Source: Thamnaconus septentrionalis
Taxonomy: Eukaryota; Chordata; Actinopteri; Tetraodontiformes; Monacanthidae
Direction: 5' to 3'
Assembly: GCA_009823395.1 (NCBI GenBank)
Contig: CM020516.1
Location: 3,534,001 to 3,598,000 of the forward strand
Length of the DNA stretch: 64,000 nucleotides
Shown: piece after piece, positions 1-11,800 of the stretch
Layout: each line of letters opens with the position of its first letter
How positions within the stretch are numbered: position 1 is the stretch's first letter
Program-made: the position numbers and the translations under genes
The notes under the pieces: model-generated
Seen by the model: only the letters and a program-made list of their open reading frames with translations
Told to the model about the DNA's origin: nothing
Databases searched by the model: none

Positions 1-106
1 ACAATAGACCTCGGGGAGGCCAAGATACCGAGCAAGGAATTATTATAATATTATTTCCCTTTTTAAACATTCAAACCAACTGCTCCAGCTCAGTGGTCCA
101 GTGTGT

Positions 107-163
107 CTGAGGCCGGTTGTTCGACGACCTTGAGTGCCTTGAAAGGTGCCTTATAAATTGAAT

Positions 164-203
<40 letters not shown>
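107..203 (+). repeat. Retroposon-like 3-prime tail plus (ATT)n
   Basis: The stretch CTTGAGTGCCTTGAAAGG, then a TTATAAATTGAATG-like segment running into (TAT)n at 163-203, resembles the tail common at the 3-prime ends of teleost non-LTR retroposons. The class assignment is from memory. Confidence 0.4.
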
Positions 204-415
204 CAAGATGGGCAGCACCACGGCGACGGAGAGCCGTCGGCCATCTGGAACCAGTCTGAGGACAATTTGAAGGTCCTTCAAAGATCTTCAAGAACAATAC
301 ATGACCTCCACTGGTGCTCAAATGGAAAAATACATTCCAAGACACAACTGCTATCTGGTGACGTCTGGGGATTGAATCCTCGAGGTTAGACCGAGGTCAC
401 AGTCTCTTGTCACCA

Positions 416-490
<75 letters not shown>
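416..490 (+). repeat. (CA)n microsatellite
   Basis: An essentially pure CA tract of about 75 bp. The rest of 1-958 shows no coding exon and is probably 3-prime flank of the slc5a7-like gene. Confidence 0.95.
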
Positions 491-492
<2 letters not shown>

Positions 493-829
493 TGTAAGTG
501 GGAGCTCTGTTTTTACACTCAAGTGTCTCATTTTTTTCCAAGTGCACTTGTGTTGTTTATTAATTTTCTTCTTTTAGAACTTTTTTTTTTTTTACTTTAA
601 ATGTAAATTATTAAATGATCTGGTCCTAGGTCAAACATCCTCATGGCAAACTAAATGTGTAAGTGACTGTATTTGCTATTCTATCACACGAATATGGATC
701 ATTTTAAATGAAAAGCAAATTTGAAAGAGAGAAAGCAGGTGTTGCTTTTCCCCTTCCTTCTCACCTGTCACCAGGTCTGACACAAAACCCTGACAGTGGA
801 AACGCTGCATTACACATTAGTTTGATGAT

Positions 830-835
830 TTTATT
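830..835 (-). terminator. Poly(A) signal of the slc5a7-like gene
   Basis: AATAAA on the minus strand, about 125 bases past the stop codon. A second AATAAA lies near 557-562. Confidence 0.45.
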
Positions 836-958
836 GGACAGATATTCATCAAATATTTAGCTTAAACGGCTATAAACCAACATTGTCAAGGATTAGAAAA
901 AAATCAACACCTGGTAAAAATCAAAGATAAAGAAGAGCTTTGAAACGTTGTGCTAACA

Positions 959-3900
959 CTAACACGAGGTGTTGACCATTGGCTGGGAAGCTGCGTCGGT
1001 CCGAGGTTCCTTCCTGCTGGGGGATTCCTTCCGGCTCTTGACCCGGAACACGTCGCAGCGCTCTGGCAGCAGCTCCCTCTCAAACAGGTCGCTGGTCAGC
1101 TTGGAGAAGATCAGGATGGAGACCAGGGACGACAGCATGGAGATGGTCCTCACGGGGGCGCACTGCACATAGGTGCCGTCCTCCTGCAGGGTGCACCCTG
1201 GGTAATGGAAGACTGGTGGCAGGCCCAGCGTGGCGTCGCCGCTTAGCAGGCGGACCACCAGCGCCACCAGCAGGCCGCACACGGCCCCGTACGCGTTAGA
1301 GATGGAGCAGAAGAGGACGCACACCAGCTGGGGGAAGATCAGGACGTAGGCCACCTCACTGCCCAGGAACCAGAAAGTGATGATGCTGTTCTTCAGGTTG
1401 GCCATTGAGGTTCCCAGCAGGCCCACCACCAGCACCAAGGCCCTGACCACCCACTGTTTCTCCTTGTCCGACGCCTGGACAGGAAAGTTCCAAAAACAAG
1501 TTTTCTTTGCGCTTGCAACATGACGCCTCATCGAGTGGCAATACTTTAAACTACTGTGTTTAACTTAATTTTTCAAGTATCTATACTTTAATTTAGTATT
1601 TCTGTTTACTTTTAGTTACATTTGTCAAAGTCATTCACTTATTATTTATTCTAGTAGCTATCGCCTGTAGTGGAGCAATTTGAACTCTGCTGTTATGTAG
1701 TTGATGAGAGTTTATTTTAGAGAACCTCGGCTTTGGGGTCACTGTTGAGAACGTTTTCAGTACAGAGAAAAATAAATATGAAGAAAATAACATTGCTTAA
1801 TGATATGAAAAGTGTGGACATCCAGAAATGACTCAAAACCTTTATTGAAAACTTTTTGAAAAATTATCAATCGTGTTGTTTCATTCATGGCAAAAAAAAA
1901 AAAAATTGTATCAAGATTTTTTAAAATTTTCACTTAAATACATTTCAGAACCTGTACTTTCTTACTTTGACTTGAGTAAATGAGTCAAATAAGTACTTTT
2001 CCATTTTCCAGAATGTTTTCTTTGACACCAGTATCCGTACTTTGACGAGTACAGTACAAAATGTAAATACTTTAGCCGCCTTGGCTCCTCCTCCTATTCT
2101 CACCTGAGGCCTGAAGACTTGGTAGATGTTGGTGCTGAAGATGGAGGCCACCGAGAGCATCAAGGAGTCGCAGGACGACATGACGGCAGCCGCCATGCAG
2201 CCAGTGCCCACGATGGAGACGAAGGTAGGCGTGAGATGCTCCAGGGCGATGGGCAGCACCATGGCCGCCTCGCCTCGCTCGTATGGAGACGGGGAACCGT
2301 AGCGGGTCACGTTCCAGTCTGATAGGAGGAACCAGAGAGGGTGGAGGAGGAGATGATGGTGGAGGAACCTTTGACCCCCAACATTCAACTAAAGACATTT
2401 CCTCGCCCAGAAAAAAACTGAAGAAGTTCAGCTGTCACTAAAAACCTACTTCCCAGAGCAGAGGTAACTTCAACCGTCGGTTCCGTAGGTTCAGAGAAGG
2501 AAGTCTTGAAGTCTAACCACCTCCTACAGTCCGTTAAAAAGATGGGTGCTTTCACTTGGTTTCTAAAGCCCTGGAGGTCGGTTTCACCTGGACATTACCG
2601 AAGATTACATTTTTGGAGTTGAGCAGTGAATGGGGTGCAGCGAGTGCTCCCCACCCTCCACCCCCACAGACCCGCCCACCAGCCAGTCAAGCCAATTACA
2701 GTTACAGGCTACTCAACTGCAGCCACGCCCACAAGTTTCTGGCTGATGAATTTTTATTCTTTAATAATTTAGACCAACAATGAAACTGCAACCAGAACGG
2801 TGTAAGACCCACTGTTTTAACAGCCAGTCACTTTTGGTCTTTTTGCAACCGAACTGAACCCTCGGTCCTCCCCCTTTTGAATCCTGGAGGCTCTGCTCAT
2901 GTTTTTTTTCATACAGTCCATGGGTCTCGCTCTATGGCTCTCTGCTTTCCCCTTGTGGACACACAGTGTCAATTACCTACAGACGCAGCCGCCGCTCCGA
3001 TCAGGATGGAGGGCAGACCGAAGGCCGGGTAGATGAGGCCTGCGACAAAGCAGGTGACCTTGGCGGTGGTGAGGGAAGAGGCGGACAAGGTCCTCTGGTG
3101 GAAACACTGGCAGGCCAGACCTCCCAGAGCCTTGGAGAGACAGCAGCTCAGTTTCAGAAGGTTAGGCAGAGCACATCAAAATGCCAGAAGCAAATCAGGA
3201 TTCTTCTTACGGTATCTATATTGATTTTTTTTGCGATCAGATTTAGGGGGAGAGGTTCTTCAGAACCAAACCCCCTCTTCCAGACCAACTTTTACCAAAA
3301 GTTTTTATGAACGCTGTTCTATTTTTGTTTTTAAAGTGCTGTTAAAACCTCCTTTTCTCACTGATTTTTGCACAGAAATATTAAAATGTTCCATCTCTCC
3401 ACCACAGCAGTCAAAACAACTGTGTTTGTATGTTTGTTTGTTTGTGGCTTCCTTACAAAAAACAAGAAATTGTCAATCATTATCCAGGTGTTTTTTAACT
3501 CCAGTTCACCCATCCAGGGAGCGTGGACGCTGTTGTTGGTCAGCGTCTGGCCGATGTCCTCGACGTGAGGGTTGGTCAGCACGAAGGGGACACAGATCCA
3601 CTGCAGGAGCAGCAGAAACAGTCACTTTGCGCCTTCGAAGGGCTATTAAAACAACAACAATAACAACAACAACAATACACTGACCAAGCCGGAGAAGATG
3701 AGCACCAGCTGGATGATGTCTGTGTAGGCCACTGAGTAGAGACCCCCCAGCAGGGTGTAGACGATGGCCACGGCGGCCGAGATCCATATGCTCACGTTAA
3801 AGGGAAGGTCGAGCACCACGCTCATGGTGCCCCCTGCAGGTCACAGCAAGAAACAGACAGTTGGGGCGTTTTAGTTACAGCCAGAAGAAGAAGAAGAAGA

Positions 3901-5289
3901 AGGAGACGCTCAAATCCAGTCATCTCCTTATGAGTTCCTGTGTCGTGCAAACACACCCAGACCGGACAGAGTCGAGGGGATCCACATCAGCTCCACCCAC
4001 ACGCTGACCAGGCTCATGGCGGCCGCCACATCTCGGCCGTACCTGACCTGGAAAGGATCGAGAAGCGTCATATAGAGTTTTTCTCTCATTGGTTTGGCAA
4101 AGGCCAGGCCTCCTGCGAGAAGGGAAGGAAGAGGGGGACACAACAGCACGAGGCTGAGGTTAACTGGTCGAGCTGGAGGAAGCCAGGAGGTGGAGTAAGT
4201 CTGACCGGGCGACCGGAGACCGGCAACGCCCGCCTCAAACTGACCCCGCAGCTTAATGGCTGGCGCAGGCATGGGCAAACTATGGCCCGGGGGCCATGTG
4301 CGGCCCGATTCTATGTCAAAGTTTAGAACCCGTTGTGGCCCACGAGTCAAAGAGTTTGCCCACCCCTGGGCCAGCGTGTCTGATCATGGCGAGTGTGAAG
4401 GCAGACTGATTAAGTGCAAGAGTCAAAGGTTGAAGGTCAAGGTCAGCATCTCACCGATGATGAAGGACGAGGCGTACGCCAGCAGCATGGACGCCGCCCC
4501 CACCAGGCCAATGGAGGGCGTGTAGACCATCTCCGTCGTGCCGGTGATGAGGCCGCCGCCCACCCAGGTGGCTGTGTCATACACACACACACGATACAAC
4601 AGAGAACGAGACAGGCAGGAAGGGGCGGGGTTATTATTCACAGGTCACAGTGGCACCGATAGTGACTTGGCAGCCTCTATACCGCCACTGGCCAGTAGGT
4701 GGCAGCACAACTGCAAACAGTGGTTCTAACAGTGGTTGACAGTTTTTAAAGAGCTGCGTGTGTGTGTGTGTGTGTGTGTGTCGGAGGGGAGAGTTCCTCT
4801 AAACAGAGAAGAGAAACACTATTGATAGATTCCAGTGGCTGGGTCGGGTGGGGGGGTTGTGTGGGGATGTGGGGAGAGTGACAGGGGGGAGAGAAAAAAT
4901 GACTTTGACCCATTATGCAAAATATGACAAAAAGACTAAACTTGGTTCCAGCACTGCACGAGTCACACACACACTGCTGACAGTGAGGAGCTTATGAACA
5001 GCTGTTAAATAGATTAAAAACAGATTTAAAAAAAACCACATCTTCACCTGCCCCCACCACCCAACACCCCCCCGCCAATCTCCACCACCTTCCTTCCCCC
5101 CTCACCTGTCATGGTGAAGATCCCCACCACCAAGTTAATGCTGCGGTTCGCCAGCAGCGTCATCTCCATCGCGCTGGCTCCGCTCTTCTTCTGCTTCCTC
5201 TTGGACTTGAAGGAAGCCCAGATGCCGGTTCCGAGCACCATCAAGTAGAAGATCACCATCACAATCACCCCTGGGATGTTGACCGCCAT
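959..5289 (-). CDS. slc5a7-like: High-affinity choline transporter 1-like protein (SLC5A7 family), complete, 8 exons
   Basis: Sodium-coupled plasma-membrane symporter of the SLC5 family. Its relatives take up choline for acetylcholine synthesis, but the substrate of this copy is uncertain. Exons: 5106-5289, 4455-4571, 3957-4112, 3685-3833, 3457-3600, 2977-3130, 2104-2318, 959-1474. All junctions are GT/AG and the phases join to 545 codons including TAG. The ATG at 5289 opens MAVNIPG, followed by the first membrane helix. Family landmarks present are [27 protein letters not shown], the sequon [14 protein letters not shown] and [10 protein letters not shown]. Human CHT1 is 580 aa; this protein is 544 aa with a short C-terminal tail. 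Identity to human CHT1 looks only about half, so it is a divergent paralogue rather than a clear orthologue. By human numbering, Trp62, Tyr91, Trp141 and Asp349 are kept, but Trp254 is Cys and Glu451 is Asp. Decayed sister copies lie immediately upstream. Confidence 0.88.
4266..4368. mobile_element. Short hAT-type MITE in an slc5a7-like intron
   Basis: A 103-bp element with inverted termini: CAGGCATGGGCAAACT at the left, and the complement of CAGGGGTGGGCAAACT at the right. It is flanked by a decayed 8-bp duplication (GGCTGGCG left, GGCCAGCG right). The CAGGGGTG-type termini and 8-bp duplication fit the hAT superfamily. It has no coding capacity. It sits between exons 2 and 3. Confidence 0.75.
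4692..4703 (+). promoter_or_regulatory. CTCF-core-like motif
   Basis: CCAGTAGGTGGC is an exact match to the core CCASYAGRKGGC. It lies in the first intron of the slc5a7-like gene. Confidence 0.4.
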
Positions 5290-6225
5290 GGTGGAGGCTG
5301 AAGGCTGAAGATCGAAGCTTCTCTGTCTCTCCCCTCACTGGCACTCAGTCTGCAAACGCGGCCCTTAAAAATGAGATGGCCACACCCTCACCCTCTTTTC
5401 TTTTCTGTGTTGGTCATGTGACCAGAAGGTTTGTGTGTTCATAGGAAACTTGCCAAGCATGATAATCATCATTATTTAACCGTCATGCTCACAATATTTC
5501 CATGGGTGATTGTATGTTTTTTTTGGTTTGTTTTTTTTTGGGTGGTGGTGGGGGGCTAATTGCAGCCGACCTCTCACATGTGCAAATACCTCACACACAT
5601 GTTGGCTCTCAGGTACAGTGGGCTTGGTCTGGTGCTAGCCTGTTCAGCTGCTCATGGAGTGGGAAAAAATCTGGTAAAAACAACACTAAACACTAAAAAC
5701 ATTGAGTGGGTGGAGTGATTCTTCTATCTTCTGTCGCAAATAACATCAGGGGTCGGAACGGTTCCCTAAGCGTTCCTCCTTCACACCCAAACAGTAATGA
5801 AAAACAAGTAAGATCCACAATAACATGTTATGTTTTTGAATGGCAACGCATTAGAAAACCCTGCAGTACGTGAGTGTGACACTCAATCTGAGATAAGCAT
5901 TCCAGGACATCTGGAGAATCCTGTCGCTCTGCATTCTTCCCAAACCAACTGAACTAGTCCAGAAGATCCACTGGAGGCTCCAGACTTCATGTTCAAATAC
6001 ATCAGTTTTTAATCAGATTCAAATTCTCATGCTGTGCATCTTCAATTCAAGGTTAGTTTTGGTTCCCTGGGAATAATGGGAACAAGGGTGGGAAAGAGGA
6101 AGACTCCGCTGAGACATTTGAAGAACCTGAAGGTCTGGCTGGACCTACAGGAGGAGCCGCTGAGGATCAGAGGTTCTCGCCGCACAGTCGCTCTCGCTCA
6201 GCTTGTCTCTTTCATCACATGATCC
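5290..6225. other. Intergenic spacer between the intact choline transporter gene and a decayed copy
   Basis: The first 50 bases upstream of the ATG at 5289 are presumably 5-prime UTR. No TATA box or coding exon is apparent in the remainder. A short CAT/TTT-rich stretch and a G/T-rich tract (about 5518-5560) are the only visible structure. Confidence 0.5.
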
Positions 6226-6876
6226 TCAGGCGCCATCCACCACCACCGGGGGTGCCGGCGAGTGCGAGGCTTTCACTCCAAACATGTCCCAGCGCTGAGG
6301 CAGCAGGCCGCTGTGGAACAGCCAGGAGGCCACGTGGGAGAAGAGCAGGATGGAGGTGAAGGCACACAGCATGGAGATGGTCCTGACCAGGGCGCGCTGC
6401 ACGTGGACACCGTCCTCCAGGGTGCATCCTGGGACCGGCTGCAAACCCAACGAGGGAGCACCGCTCAGGAAGTGCAAGGGCAGCGGCACCAGCAGGCCGA
6501 CGGTGGCGCCGTAGCCGTTGGAGACGCGGAACATGAGCACGCAGACAAACTGTTTGGAAGCACCTCAACCTGGAAAACAAGCTTCCAGACCCTCCTGAAG
6601 AGCAACGCTACTTCTTTAGAAATGTTCTTCATGTTCTTCTTCTTCTTCTTCTTCTAAAATGGTGCTTATTATTCGGTTTCTTTCTATAAATAAAATGTGG
6701 TTGTAAAAATCAATCTTCTTCTTCTTCTTCTTCTTCTTCTTCATCTTCAGACAATCGTCGTTCATTTTTGTGGTAGTGGTGTGTCTGATAAAGAAATCAA
6801 CATTATCAATCAACCAACCGAGGACCAGCTGGTAGAAGATCACCATGGCGATGGTGCCTGGGATGTTGACCGCCAT
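6226..6876 (-). pseudogene. Decayed slc5a7-like copy A: start of exon 1 plus most of the last exon
   Basis: The ATG at 6876 opens MAVNIPGTIAMVIFYQLVLG, nearly identical to the first 20 residues of the intact neighbour. Similarity then stops abruptly at about 6816. From about 6562 to 6226 the last exon resumes: QFVCVLMFRVSNGYGA, LEDGVHVQRALVRTISML, and a tail ending VVVDGA then stop. This aligns with [14 protein letters not shown] and [18 protein letters not shown] of the intact gene. Exons 2-7 and the first third of the last exon are absent, and TTC/CTT repeats fill the gap. The last-exon part remains open for over 100 codons, so loss may be recent. The position equivalent to human Glu451 is Ala. 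Confidence 0.8.
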
Positions 6877-7831
6877 GGTGGTCCAGAGACTGAAGACTGC
6901 ACACTTGCACACGAGTAGACTGATGGTCCAGAGACAGGAGACTGGAGACCAGCTTCCTCTCAGTCACGCTGACAACTGAAGACCTTCTCGAGGACGGCTT
7001 TAACAGCCAGATGAGCGTTGACTCACCTTAACATGCACACACACGTCTTAATGATGATTTGCTTTGTCAATTTACAGATCATTTAAATTACAAATAGATT
7101 TTACAGTCAAGGAATGTTTTGTAAAATGGGACTTCCCAGAAGCTCTCTCTAGCTTACGAACAGGGAGCCAGGCTTTAAGTAACAATCACACATTACCAAC
7201 AGTTCCTTACTTCTACCAAACTGAACCTCAACTAAACTCTAAGACCCTCAGCAGATCCCCCAGATATTGATACACACAAAACCAGCACATTGGTCAATGA
7301 GATACACATACATTCATACCTACATACAGAGATTGGAAAGAGCAATTCATCATTTAAATCCTCAGCTGCTCTTACCTGTTTCATTACCAATAAAATTAGA
7401 GATAACTGACTAGTAATTTTTGTTTTCACCTCTTTTTGAAAATAGACAGACATAAATGATGTGTGACTATTGTTTGCGTGCTTGCTGGTGTTGTTTATGG
7501 CACAAGAATTGTAGCAATTGCGGTTATGTCTGGCTTTGCATTTTAGGACCGATTGAATAGTTGCTGTCTGAATCATCTGGAGGAAAAAGTGGGACGGACT
7601 AGTTGTGCAACCTGGTTGGGTTTTTTTCCACTGCTGGCCCACAAGCTGCAGTACTTTTCCACGCTGCCTTGGCAGCTGCCTCAATGTGTCGGTATGTTGA
7701 AACTGTTGTTTCCTGATTCTGAGTGACGTTGTCACGTTTTGGCCTGAAAAAAATGCAGTTTTTCCTGCCGCTCTGCCCTTCAGCCAAAACTTCTGCTTCA
7801 AACCAGTTCCACACGTGAAGAACACACGTAC
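6877..7831. other. AT-rich spacer between the two decayed choline transporter copies
   Basis: The segment next to 6876 resembles the 5-prime UTR of the intact gene (CTTCAG...CCACC before ATG). The minus strand at 7232-7825 is open for 197 codons, but the translation has no recognised domain and no codon-usage signal that I could judge. It may be unclassified repeat sequence. Confidence 0.4.
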
Positions 7832-7940
7832 CTGTCATGGCCTCGGCTCCTCAGTAGGACCATTTCCATCCTGGTGGCAGGGCTCTTCTGCTGCTTTGAA
7901 GAACTTTTGACAACACCCTTTGAAGTAAAACAAAATGACT
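7832..7940 (-). pseudogene. Decayed slc5a7-like copy B: 3-prime half of exon 1 with its splice donor
   Basis: Minus-strand translation gives SSSKQQKSPATRMEMVLLRSRG, which aligns with [21 protein letters not shown] of the intact exon 1 (5106-5289). It then lacks the codons for about nine residues and ends in CATGACAG followed by GTACGT, matching the intact exon end CATGACAG/GTGAG. It lies upstream (minus-strand sense) of copy A although it is the later half of exon 1. It is therefore either a third copy or a rearranged part of A. No further exons were seen beside it. Confidence 0.65.
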
Positions 7941-8368
7941 GTGAACATTCATCAGAGAAACTAAGTGGGGAGGGGGGCTTCCTGGGGTTGCGTACCATCA
8001 GCATGAAGTGGAATGATAGTCTGACAATTCAGAATTTTCACGTAATAATCGGGTAGAGCATAGCCAACAAGTAGCAGCAGCGGCGGCGACAGCGAGCTGG
8101 AGGACTTTTTAGGGAACCAGCAGGAGGCCTCAGATCACAAGTGAAAATGGTGAAACAGGCACAAACATCTTCAGCGTAATGCTGCAAAACTGCTTCAATG
8201 CTCTGGATATCGTTTAAAATGGTCCTTATTTTTTCACAATGGACGAGATGGATTTATATCACAACGTGAATGAAGCTTCTCAATAGGACCAGCAGCTTGC
8301 AGGACCTGTGTTTTAATGATAACATGGCACAAACAGCAGATTTTTAGGACTGCAGTGCTCCTCACTGG

Positions 8369-8380
8369 CCAGCAGAGGGC
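8369..8380 (+). promoter_or_regulatory. CTCF-core-like motif between the slc5a7-like remnants and ncapd3
   Basis: CCAGCAGAGGGC followed by CGCAGG is an exact core match. It lies in the gene-free stretch 7941-8724, where nothing else was recognised. Confidence 0.4.
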
Positions 8381-8724
8381 CGCAGGAACGCTGCAGGGTT
8401 CTGTGCTTGGCCCTGCTGCACTTTCTTTTTTTGAGAAATGTAAGGCTGCCTTAATCGTTCATCATGATTAATGAGGACGCAGAGAAGCAACAGCAAAAGT
8501 ATTTGTTGTGATCGCTTGTATCTTAAAGTCACTGTGTTTGGAAAAATGAGTCTTGGATAAGTTAAAAAATACTGTGGAGTAAAACTATTTTGTTTTTTTC
8601 AATAACATTGATGAAGTATGATTCACACTAAATTTCTAGTTAGCATTTTCAATGTATTGTTGGTGATGTCTGCATCGTTTGTGTTGGAGCTTCAGTAGAT
8701 CGTCTTCCAAGCCATTTTTCTTTC

Positions 8725-8730
8725 TTTATT
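8725..8730 (-). terminator. Poly(A) signal of ncapd3
   Basis: AATAAA on the minus strand, about 126 bases after the ncapd3 stop, within a run of TTTATT units. Confidence 0.5.
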
Positions 8731-8855
8731 TATTTATCAGTGAAACAAATACATGAAATGACAACAAGTACAACAAGACCAAAGAAGTAAAAAAAGATTT
8801 TGCTTAGAAAAACAAACAAACAAACAAAACCACAGTGACAGGGAAGTGGGAGGAG

Positions 8856-11800
8856 TTATGTGGATTTGGGGGCGGCTGATCTTCTGTTTGGCCGCAGCGG
8901 CGACTGGACGTTCCACTGCTTGGGGCCTGCAGCTCTGAAACAACAACAGCGAGAAAAAAACACAAAAAAATCACAGCAAATCACAGGAGACCTCCGGCTA
9001 AAACCTCCCCCCCCGACACTCACTGCTGCAGCTGCTCGTTAGAGCGGATGTGCAGAACGTCCCCTTCCCCTCCGACACCTGAGAGGGCGACAGAGGACAC
9101 CAGGTTGTTGGCGAGAGGCTCAACGCAACGCAACACAACACTTTATAAAGCTTAGAAAGAAAATCTTTTACTTGGTCCTCTGTCACAGAAGATGGCGCTG
9201 ACTCCTTCGTTGAAGGTCAGGCTGATGTTGACGCCTACAGGAGGAAGAGGAGAAGGAGAAAGAGGTGGAGATTGAGGAGGAAGAGGAGGAGGAAGAATAA
9301 GAGCAGGAAGAATGGGGCTTTTAACACGTCCTCAGCTCAACATCAACACATGCAGGGTGGAGACTGATGCAGTCGGGAGGAGGCTCCTACTTTTGGGTGT
9401 GCTGATGGCTCGGTTGAACGCCTGTCCTTTAGGCATCACTGGAGCGAAGAAGCAGACAGGTGACAGGTGAGTTTCTCACAAATTTACGTTGAGTTCGAGA
9501 AAAAAACAGGACTGGGAACTTCTGAACGAGGCTCCTTAAAACAAACAAACATTCACTGCCAAGGCTGCCAGGCTGTCCTACCTGTTCCCTCCAGAGTGCT
9601 GGAGCCAGGCTGGAGGTTTCCCACCTGCATGGGTCGGTGCACACGGCTGCAGAGAGACCACACACACACACACACACACACACACGCAGGTCACTGGCAG
9701 TGCACTGACTGAGGGACTGGGGTGCTGGATGTTCACACTGACCTGTCGGTGTGAGCCAGTCGGGCCAGCGGCCTCCTGGACGGCGGTGGCTGCGGCGTGG
9801 TGAAGTTGAGGGAGAGGCGGGTCTTGGAGCGGAGCGGCGAGCCCTGGACCTCCGCCTGCTGCTGCTGCTGCAGGGACCAGAACCAGAACCAAGTCAAACC
9901 TGAGAGCTCAAACTGGACAACAGCCGTGCTCGGAATAAAAAGAAATGCTGAGGCAAAAAAAAAAAAAAAAGACTCCGGCTAAGGTGCAGTACATATTCTG
10001 GCCACATGGGGGAAATGTTATTTCAAAAAGGTTCAATAAAACACTTATTTATATGTCAATATTGTGCACATCTATATATAATGTGACTATCTTGTTTGTT
10101 CCTTCTAAGTCTATAAATATTTTGATTTTATTTATTTTTAATCAATATAATCTCCATTCTTTTCTACTGTATTGTTGCTGCAAATTTCCCCAATGTGGGA
10201 TTAATAAAGGCTCCTTCTTCTTCTTCTTCTTCTTAAAATTAGGAGACCTTTGCCGCCGGTGTGGTCTTGCTCTGCCCCGCCAGGCTGCAGTTGACCATCT
10301 GCTCCTCCAGCTCCCGCTGCTTCTCCGCCGACTTGAGGATGAACTCGACTTCGGCCGCCAGCTGCTCGTCGCTGGAGAAGAACACCTTCACCTCGTTCCT
10401 GTAGTCCTGCATCACCACCTGGTGGTGGGGAGGGAGAAAGGCGTCATCGGGCGACCTGATACCTGACAGGTGTTGGACGTTCTCGTTGGGTTCGGACGGC
10501 GGCGACCCACCTGCAGGTAGGTCATGAGTTCCCCGAGGACGGGCGAGCGCTTCCGCTCCAGCAGGTTCTTCAGGCTGATGATGAGAGGAACTGTGTGCTC
10601 TATGAAGACCTTCTTGTGGACCTGTGGACCACCAGCGGGAGGAGACGTGAGATGCGGGACCTCTACCTGTCCACAGACAAAGCCCTCCGACCGCCGCTCA
10701 CCTGCTGCACCACCTTCTTCTGCGCCGCCTGCAGGACCTTCTTGGTCATGGTGGTGATGCTTCCCTCCTCGTCGCCGTCCTCCCCTGCAGCGCCCCCTGC
10801 TGCTGCTGCTGCACTGGACCCGGCGTGCAGCTTCATCTCCTTCAGGCTCAGGATGCTGAAGGTCTCAGACAAGATCTCGGCTCCCTCTTGGTCCAGGGGA
10901 AGCTCCTCGTCGGCGAAACACGCTGATATATGAGAAAAATCGGAAGAATGATTAAAAAAAAGAATCGGATGAAGAAACAAAAACACTGAAGCTGCACTGA
11001 AGAAAACAGGTCACGCCGGAAAGTGTAATTTGACATGAAAACATGCTGCATAAAACCATCAGGAGCCAGGAGCGAAGGTCAGACCTTCTTGGACGTCGCG
11101 GCCATCATTTATGAAACCAAAACTGAGCCGAACGTGGACGTGGTTCTCACCCAGGACCGTCTGGTTGATCTTGTTGCTGATGTTGAAGCGCTGGACGTCG
11201 GTGAAGTTCTCCAGCAGGAAGCGGTAGATGCGGAAACGCTTCTCCCGGTGTTGGGCTCCTTTCAGTGAGAAGCGGACCTTCTCTCTGCAGACCAGAAGGA
11301 GAGGAATGTGAGGGGATGGAGAAGGTGAGGAAGCAGCAGCAGCAGTGTGGTCGGTGCAGCACCTGTCGCTCTGGGAGAACTTGTTGTAGGACTTGTGCTT
11401 GCTGTAGGAGTTGAAGTGGAAGATGCCCTCGATGAAGTGCTGGCTGAACATCTCGGGGTTGTTCTTCAGCAGCAGGTGCAGCAGGCAGTACTCACACAGG
11501 CTGCCACACAGGAAGTAGAGGTGTGCGTGAGACACACGGTTTCTCCACCCTGACCCCTGACCTCTGAGTGATTTATTTACCTGGCGATGGCAGGAACTGG
11601 GTCCACTAGCGCCACCATGAAGCGGAAGAAGAGGGAGCCTTTCCATTTGATATATTCCTCCTGAGTGAGCAAAGAGAGGACAGTTTGCTGGCCAAGCATC
11701 GGAGACTCGATCCAGTCCTGCAAAACGAACTTAACCTTGGCCTCGTCGACAAATCGTCAGTTTTAGCAGGAGGCTGTAAACACAGGGCTACACCTGCAGC

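Noticed and set aside
7232..7825. Minus-strand open frame of 197 codons as a gene
   Set aside because: No recognisable domain, AT-rich, no exon partners or promoter; kept only as an unclassified spacer.
8934..9078. Alternative ncapd3 last-exon acceptor at 8927 and a different exon 34 frame
   Set aside because: It required a phase break. Using the TTTCAG acceptor before 8934 keeps every phase and yields [14 protein letters not shown] then KQWNVQSP, as in human.
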